This document shows positions 59,551 through 64,000 of a stretch of DNA of 64,000 bases, one piece after another; the stretch's first letter is position 1, and each line of letters starts with the position of its first letter. The stretch is taken from NCBI GenBank assembly GCA_964621455.1, contig CAZULW010000005.1:1-64000 (forward strand), written 5' to 3'. Both the position numbers and the translations under genes were made by a program. The DNA comes from G020354025 sp964621455. Lineage in GTDB: Bacteria > Fidelibacterota > Marinisomatia > SCGC-AAA003-L08 > TS1B11. The notes under the pieces were generated by a model, which did not search any database, was not told the origin of the DNA, and saw nothing but the letters and a program-made list of their open reading frames with translations.

Positions 59551-60615
59551 CTACGATCCCAGGCCCAGCACCTGGTAAAGCCGGCTAAAGTCGAAGTTTG
59601 ACTCGAAGATCTGCAGGAACAGTTCGAGCTTCTGGGTTTCATGGAAGCGCGTGCGCCCGAAAAACTGGTTAATCGTCTCCACCGTCTCCAGCGTTGATTG
59701 ATGCGATAAGATAATAGGCACGCCTTGTCCTTCAGCCTGCGCGATGATTTGTGGACTGGGATGCAGGTCTCCGGTCAGGATCAGGCAGCGGGTTGATGTC
59801 TCCAGAGCCGCCAGGTGGATGTCCGACCGGTCACCTCCGGTAATGACGGCCTTGTTTGGCTTTCGCCGGAAGTGAGTCAGGGCGTGGTCTACACCCATGG
59901 CCCCGACGGCCAGGTTCTCCACCAATGCATCGGTGTACTCCTCGCCGGCCAGGATCTTGCCGTTGATACCGTCGGCCAGTTCACGAACAGTTGCCGCGGT
60001 CAGCAGGCGTTGTCGGGGAAGCAACCCCAGGATCGGGATACCCTGTCCCTCGAGAATCGGCACTACCGCATCCGAGAACAGGTCGCGTTCCCGTTTTGGT
60101 ACTGCATTAATTACCGCTCCGATCAAACGATCACCCAGGAGATGACGCGCCAGCAGAATGTCATCCCCGGTCAATCGGGCTGAATAGCGACTCACAACCA
60201 GGGTTGGCAGGTCCAGCAACTCGGCAATTTCGGGCGCTGACAGACCGAATAGGCCCCCTTCAGCCAAATCGCCGCCCCCTTCCACGATCAGGATATCGGC
60301 CTCCGCACTTAACTGGGCAAAGGCGGCCTTAACTCGGGCCGGCAGGTCCGTTTTATCCTGCAAGGCTTTCTCCACGACCGAAGCTGTGAGCTCCACTGGA
60401 ACAATCATACTTAAAGGGGCGGCCAGGTCGAAGGTCTGCTTAATAAACTGAGCATCTTCATCGGCAAGCCGTCTCCCGGTAACGTGGGGTGTGGCGCTTA
60501 CCGGTTTCAGATAGCCAGTTCTATAACCATCCTGGCGCAGGTGCTGCATCAGGCCGGCTATTAGGGCCGTCTTACCTGTGAAAGTCTCGGTTGAAACAAC
60601 GAAAAGTGAGGTCAT
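59551..60615 (-). CDS. Phosphotransacetylase-family protein (BioD-like plus DRTGG domain)
   Basis: A 354-residue protein: an N-terminal P-loop domain of dethiobiotin-synthase type (STETFTGKTALIAGLMQHL, residues 7-26, and DILIVEGGGD) and a C-terminal DRTGG-like regulatory domain (about 210-320; NKAVITGGDRSDIHLAAL) as in the N-terminal part of some Pta proteins. The catalytic phosphotransacetylase domain is absent. It stands just downstream of an ADP-forming acyl-CoA synthetase, so a regulatory role in acetate/acyl-CoA metabolism is likely, perhaps nucleotide-sensing. Confidence 0.8.
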   Translation of the reverse strand: MTSLFVVSTETFTGKTALIAGLMQHLRQDGYRTGYLKPVSATPHVTGRRLADEDAQFIKQTFDLAAPLSMIVPVELTASVVEKALQDKTDLPARVKAAFAQLSAEADILIVEGGGDLAEGGLFGLSAPEIAELLDLPTLVVSRYSARLTGDDILLARHLLGDRLIGAVINAVPKRERDLFSDAVVPILEGQGIPILGLLPRQRLLTAATVRELADGINGKILAGEEYTDALVENLAVGAMGVDHALTHFRRKPNKAVITGGDRSDIHLAALETSTRCLILTGDLHPSPQIIAQAEGQGVPIILSHQSTLETVETINQFFGRTRFHETQKLELFLQIFESNFDFSRLYQVLGLGS

Positions 60616-60701
60616 TCTTAGCTCCTTCTACTGGATCACCTTAAAAGTCTAGCTGTCAGAGTCTGCTGCGTTGATGGATGAATCACCCATTACGGATCAC
60701 G

Positions 60702-62816
60702 TTATTCGATAGACAACCGGGCATCCAGAGCGATAGCCCCCTTGTCATGAACTACCACCGGGTTGATATCCAGTTCTACGATCTCCGGAAACTCCATCAC
60801 CAGTTGGGATACACGCTGAATGACATCGGTGATGGCCTTCAGGTCGGATCGTTTCTCGCCCCGCACGCCGCGCAACAGGGGAGCAGACCGAATCTCATTG
60901 ATCATCTCGCCGGCTTCGCGTTCCGTTACAGGCGCTAAGCGGAACGCTACGTCCTTCAGGACTTCGACGTAGATGCCGCCCAGTCCAAACAGGATCAACG
61001 GGCCGAACTGCGGGTCACTGCTCATCCCGACGATCACTTCTTTGCCCGGGTCGATCATCTCCTGGACCAGTGCCCCCCAGATTTCTGCATTCGGCATGTG
61101 CTTTTGGCTGCGATACATGATAAGATCAAACGCGTCGCGCACATCCTCTGCATTGTGGAGGTCCAACCTGATGCCGCCTATATCCGATTTGTGAAGGATA
61201 TCTGGTGAGGCAACCTTCAGCGCAACCGGAAACCCGATGTCTTCAGCGATCTCGATTGCCTCTTCGCTGGTGCGCGCCAGCCTGGATTCAGGTAGTGTAA
61301 TTCCATATGCCGCGATAACGCCTCGTGCTTCTACTTCGCCCAGAGTCACGCGACCATCAGCCCGAACTTCGTTCAGAATTCGCTGTACTTCTTCACGGTC
61401 AACGTCAAACTGGTCGGGTTCGGTTTTGGGCTGCTCCAGGAACTGCCGATAGCGCCACATGGCCTGGAGCACACTGACTGCTCGATCCGGAGAGCGATAG
61501 TTAGGAACGTTATTGCGATTGAGAATCTCAGCCCCAACGCGGATTTTTGCTTCACCCATAAAGCAGCCAATAATGGGTTTTTCATACTGGCCAGCCAGAT
61601 CTGAAACCAGTTCTGCCGTCTCCGAGATCTCAGTCATCACCTGGGGGGTCAGAATTACTATGACACCATTAACTTTTGGGTCCTCGAGAGCCGCCTTCAA
61701 CGCCACCGCATATCGGTCAGCACCGGCGTCTCCCAGCACGTCGATGGGATTGTAAACATTAGCCGCTCCCGGCAACGCCTCGCGTAATGTCTGTACCGTC
61801 ACGGTCTCGAGCTGCGTGAGGTGAAGTCCGGCGCGCTCCAGATCGTCCGTTGCCAGGATACCCGGGCCGCCGGCGTTGGTTACTATGGCAATGTAAGGAC
61901 CTTCCAGGAGCGGCTGGTAGGCTAACGCCAGGCCCCAATCAAAGATATCCTGTAAGGATTTGGCCCGCAGTACACCGGCTTTTTGGAAAGCTGCTTCATA
62001 TGCATGTTCCGAGCCGGCCAAGCTTCCGGTGTGGCTGGACACCGCTTTCGAGCCCGCTTCCGTCGTGCCCGATTTGAGCGCCACCACCGGTTTTCTGGCT
62101 GACACCTCTCGGGCAACATCGATGAATTCGCGTCCATCGGGCAACCCCTCGATATAGGCCAGCACGACCCTGGTTTGCTCATCATCCTTCCATTTCCGCA
62201 GCAGCGCCGCTTCGTCAACGTCGGCCTTGTTGCCCAGGCTCACGAATCGTGAGAAGCCGATCCCCTCAGCGACAGCGAGGTCCAGTACCGCTGTACACAG
62301 CGCACCGGATTGGGACATGAAGGCGATGTTGCCCTGATCTGGCATGCTGGCGGCAAAAGAGGCGTTGATGGGGCAAAAGGTATCAATGACCCCGAGGCAG
62401 TTTGGCCCGATAACGCGCAAGCCGTAATCGCGCGCGATTGCAGTGATTTCCTGTTCCCGACGAACGCCCTCCACGCCGGTTTCCCCAAATCCAGCAGTGA
62501 TAACAATAACCCCATTGAGCCCCTTTTCACCGCATTCCCGCATCACGTCCAGGACGAATCGTTCCGGGACCACAATGATCGCCAGGTCGAGCTTGCCGGG
62601 GATGTCTTTGACGCTGGCATAGGCCGGCAGACCAAGAACCTCGTCAGCTTTGGGATTGACCGGATAGACATCACCCTGGTAGCCGGAGGCTAAAATGTTG
62701 CTTAGAATCCCATGTCCTAACTTCTCGGGATCGCGAGAAGCGCCGACGACTGCCACACTATCAGGGCAGAGAAAAGCGTCCAGTTTGTCAGTCTTTTCGT
62801 TGGCTGAGGAATCCAT
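60702..62816 (-). CDS. ADP-forming acetyl-CoA/acyl-CoA synthetase (fused alpha-beta)
   Basis: A 704-residue fused acetate-CoA ligase (ADP-forming). The N-terminal CoA-binding domain opens with PDSVAVVGASRDPEKLGHGI, followed by the succinyl-CoA-ligase-like domain with the phosphohistidine-type motif SSHTGSLAG (about residue 260). The C-terminal ATP-grasp domain contains FPVALKVASPDILHKSDIGGIRL. It converts acetyl-CoA (or another acyl-CoA), ADP and phosphate to acid, CoA and ATP, an energy-saving step in fermenting anaerobes. Single-gene fusions are common in bacteria. It is adjacent to the phosphotransacetylase-family regulator. Confidence 0.93.
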   Translation of the reverse strand: MDSSANEKTDKLDAFLCPDSVAVVGASRDPEKLGHGILSNILASGYQGDVYPVNPKADEVLGLPAYASVKDIPGKLDLAIIVVPERFVLDVMRECGEKGLNGVIVITAGFGETGVEGVRREQEITAIARDYGLRVIGPNCLGVIDTFCPINASFAASMPDQGNIAFMSQSGALCTAVLDLAVAEGIGFSRFVSLGNKADVDEAALLRKWKDDEQTRVVLAYIEGLPDGREFIDVAREVSARKPVVALKSGTTEAGSKAVSSHTGSLAGSEHAYEAAFQKAGVLRAKSLQDIFDWGLALAYQPLLEGPYIAIVTNAGGPGILATDDLERAGLHLTQLETVTVQTLREALPGAANVYNPIDVLGDAGADRYAVALKAALEDPKVNGVIVILTPQVMTEISETAELVSDLAGQYEKPIIGCFMGEAKIRVGAEILNRNNVPNYRSPDRAVSVLQAMWRYRQFLEQPKTEPDQFDVDREEVQRILNEVRADGRVTLGEVEARGVIAAYGITLPESRLARTSEEAIEIAEDIGFPVALKVASPDILHKSDIGGIRLDLHNAEDVRDAFDLIMYRSQKHMPNAEIWGALVQEMIDPGKEVIVGMSSDPQFGPLILFGLGGIYVEVLKDVAFRLAPVTEREAGEMINEIRSAPLLRGVRGEKRSDLKAITDVIQRVSQLVMEFPEIVELDINPVVVHDKGAIALDARLSIE

Positions 62817-63117
62817 TGGTCATGAAATTAGAATCAATTGCCTGGTGGGGGGGATATTATATATTGCGTATTATACGTCATATTATCCCACACATCCCGC
62901 TCTTCCCTTCGAGATCCTGTAGCACTGTCAGCTCACTTCCTGCGGGGGCTCCCTCACCAGCGGCAGGGTTCAGCCCTGCAAAAGGAGGGGTCGGTCCGCT
63001 AGATAGGAGAGGACTCCAGGCGTGATCCCGAGGCCATCTATATTCCGGGCGTATCGCAACCTGTCCCCGACAAACCGTCGGGGCCAGACGGGCGGCGGCA
63101 GCCAGACGGGTACGCCC
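62817..63117. other. Intergenic gap upstream of the acyl-CoA synthetase
   Basis: No gene is seen. It contains a hairpin GCAGGG-TTCAG-CCCTGC at 62963-62979 that may help stop transcription arriving from the oxidoreductase gene on the right (- strand), although there is no T-run. The left part must hold the promoter of the acyl-CoA synthetase gene. Confidence 0.4.
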
Positions 63118-64000
63118 CTACCGCGACCTGGCCACCTGAAGCGCGGTAGTGGTAGTATAATATTTGGCCAGCATATTAGGCACCTCCCAATCCGGCAGTT
63201 TCCCATCAACCAGATACTGTAAGTACCTCTCCATTACCTGGCTAAAGTGGGCTTCATGCCCCACACGATATTGGTCCGGAATAACGACCAGCCAGCTATC
63301 TCCCTTCTGCTCCAACGCAAGCCCGGGATAGGTCGCCGCCAGTTCGTCAATCGCTTCTTTCAGTGCTTTTTCAAAATCCGGTCCTCCCGCACCGCTGACC
63401 GGTTCAACGGACAGTTGGGGAGTATAATTCTCCGCTGCGCCCTGCCGGATCACCAGGTTGGCCTTGCTGCCGCGCATGATGGAGAAATGGGTATCACCAC
63501 CACCGGGTGGGGCCTGAAAATTCCAGACTACTGATACCTTTGCATGGACATCCTTGATCTTGTATATGATCTCGCCGTTTGCGTACACCCGCAGTGCCCC
63601 GTCCTCACCCATATCTTTGGTGAGATACTCGGGGAACTCTGACAGTCTCGTTACCTTTCCAAACTGCTCGAGAGTGATGATAGTCGGCCAGCGCTTAGCC
63701 ACCAGGATGTCAACATCGTGCTGGTAATCGAGGCTTTGTTCGGGGAAGCACTCCCACTGAACCAGGTCAACCAGGTGCGTGGTTACATCTACCAGTCCCT
63801 CGCCTTGTTGGGTAACGTCAAAATACCATGCCGGCCGCTTGATTGGATTCCCTGAAACATACTTGAAAAAGTGGTGCACGCTCTCCTTGGTGACCGCCGG
63901 GTTCTCCACACTTCCCCTTTCCAGCTTGCCGAAGATAGATGGCATGAGCGACAGTTCCTTCTGAAGGATAGTATTGATCTCGGACCGTTCGGTCATGATA
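63118..64000 (-). CDS. Gfo/Idh/MocA-type oxidoreductase, C-terminal part (runs off the window)
   Basis: The last 292 residues seen resemble the putative oxidoreductase C-terminal domain of Gfo/Idh/MocA-like proteins: PAVTKESVHHFFKYVSGNP, then PAWYFDVTQQGEGLVDVTTH and LVDLVQWECFPEQ. The ATG at 63996 (MTERSEINTILQ) matches an internal part of the family, so the N-terminal NAD(P)-binding domain lies beyond base 64000. Substrates of this family are mostly sugars or sugar acids; I cannot say which here. Confidence 0.72.
   Translation of the reverse strand, partial: IMTERSEINTILQKELSLMPSIFGKLERGSVENPAVTKESVHHFFKYVSGNPIKRPAWYFDVTQQGEGLVDVTTHLVDLVQWECFPEQSLDYQHDVDILVAKRWPTIITLEQFGKVTRLSEFPEYLTKDMGEDGALRVYANGEIIYKIKDVHAKVSVVWNFQAPPGGGDTHFSIMRGSKANLVIRQGAAENYTPQLSVEPVSGAGGPDFEKALKEAIDELAATYPGLALEQKGDSWLVVIPDQYRVGHEAHFSQVMERYLQYLVDGKLPDWEVPNMLAKYYTTTTALQVARSR

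Overview
The window looks like a chromosome segment of an FCB-group bacterium, of the Marinimicrobia, Calditrichota or KSB1 type. The reasons are a large cargo protein ending in an NYPNPFNP-type sorting domain, the N-terminus of a MacB/FtsX permease of the kind abundant in these phyla, an ADP-forming acetyl-CoA synthetase, a group 3b [NiFe] hydrogenase, and very many multiheme c-type cytochromes (about 100 heme-attachment motifs in eleven genes). The lineage is inferred from gene content only.

Layout. 1-750: a broken permease gene and degraded dispersed repeats. 750-2580: rtcB and archease. 3105-8526: a 4-heme, an 18-heme (NapC-like N-terminus) and an 8-heme cytochrome followed by an FeS protein and an NrfD-type membrane protein, an Hmc-like transmembrane redox module. 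8755-15296: a Qrc/alternative complex III-like module (pentaheme cytochrome, MopB-type subunit, FeS subunit, NrfD subunit, small membrane protein, and a cytochrome made of four class I heme domains). 15566-19407: a Rieske/cytochrome b complex with a nonaheme cytochrome where cytochrome c1 would be, and a zinc-ribbon membrane protein. These three modules share one strand and probably carry quinol/cytochrome electron traffic.

20057-22834: an integron. An integrase with no catalytic domain (+ strand) stands beside a well-formed leftward promoter, an attI-like core and three cassettes on the - strand, each ending in an attC-like site: a nucleotide cyclase with an in-frame UGA exactly at a zinc-ribbon cysteine, a small protein, and a calcium-repeat lipoprotein. 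22946-33929: a copper/heavy-metal island (- strand) with CusABC, metal-binding lipoproteins, CcmH-like proteins and a P-II gene with an in-frame amber codon, plus remnants of CopA and of a second cusA/P-II pair.

34089-39854: a cytochrome c maturation operon (ccmF, ccmH, a zinc-ribbon CcmI-like gene, ccmA, B, C, D) with a CxxxY-type ccmE. Directly upstream, 39976-47571 encodes an outer-membrane beta-barrel, a 12-heme and a 7-heme cytochrome, and two CbcL-like fusions of multiheme c and b-type domains (17 and 11 hemes). Together these form a plausible inner membrane to outer membrane electron conduit, with its heme-insertion machinery alongside. A divergent lipoprotein cytochrome lies at 48001-49086.

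49892-53866: a four-subunit group 3b hydrogenase. 54159-55128: a small HTH protein and palindromic repeats. 55129-59169: a parallel beta-helix/FN3 surface protein with a sorting domain. 59551-62816: a phosphotransacetylase-like regulator and an ADP-forming acyl-CoA synthetase. 63118-64000: the C-terminal part of a Gfo/Idh/MocA oxidoreductase that runs off the window. Gene remnants (FtsX, IntI, CusA, P-II, CopA, sorting-domain tails) recur and often lie beside GC-rich hairpins, which points to repeated deletion and recombination in the accessory parts.
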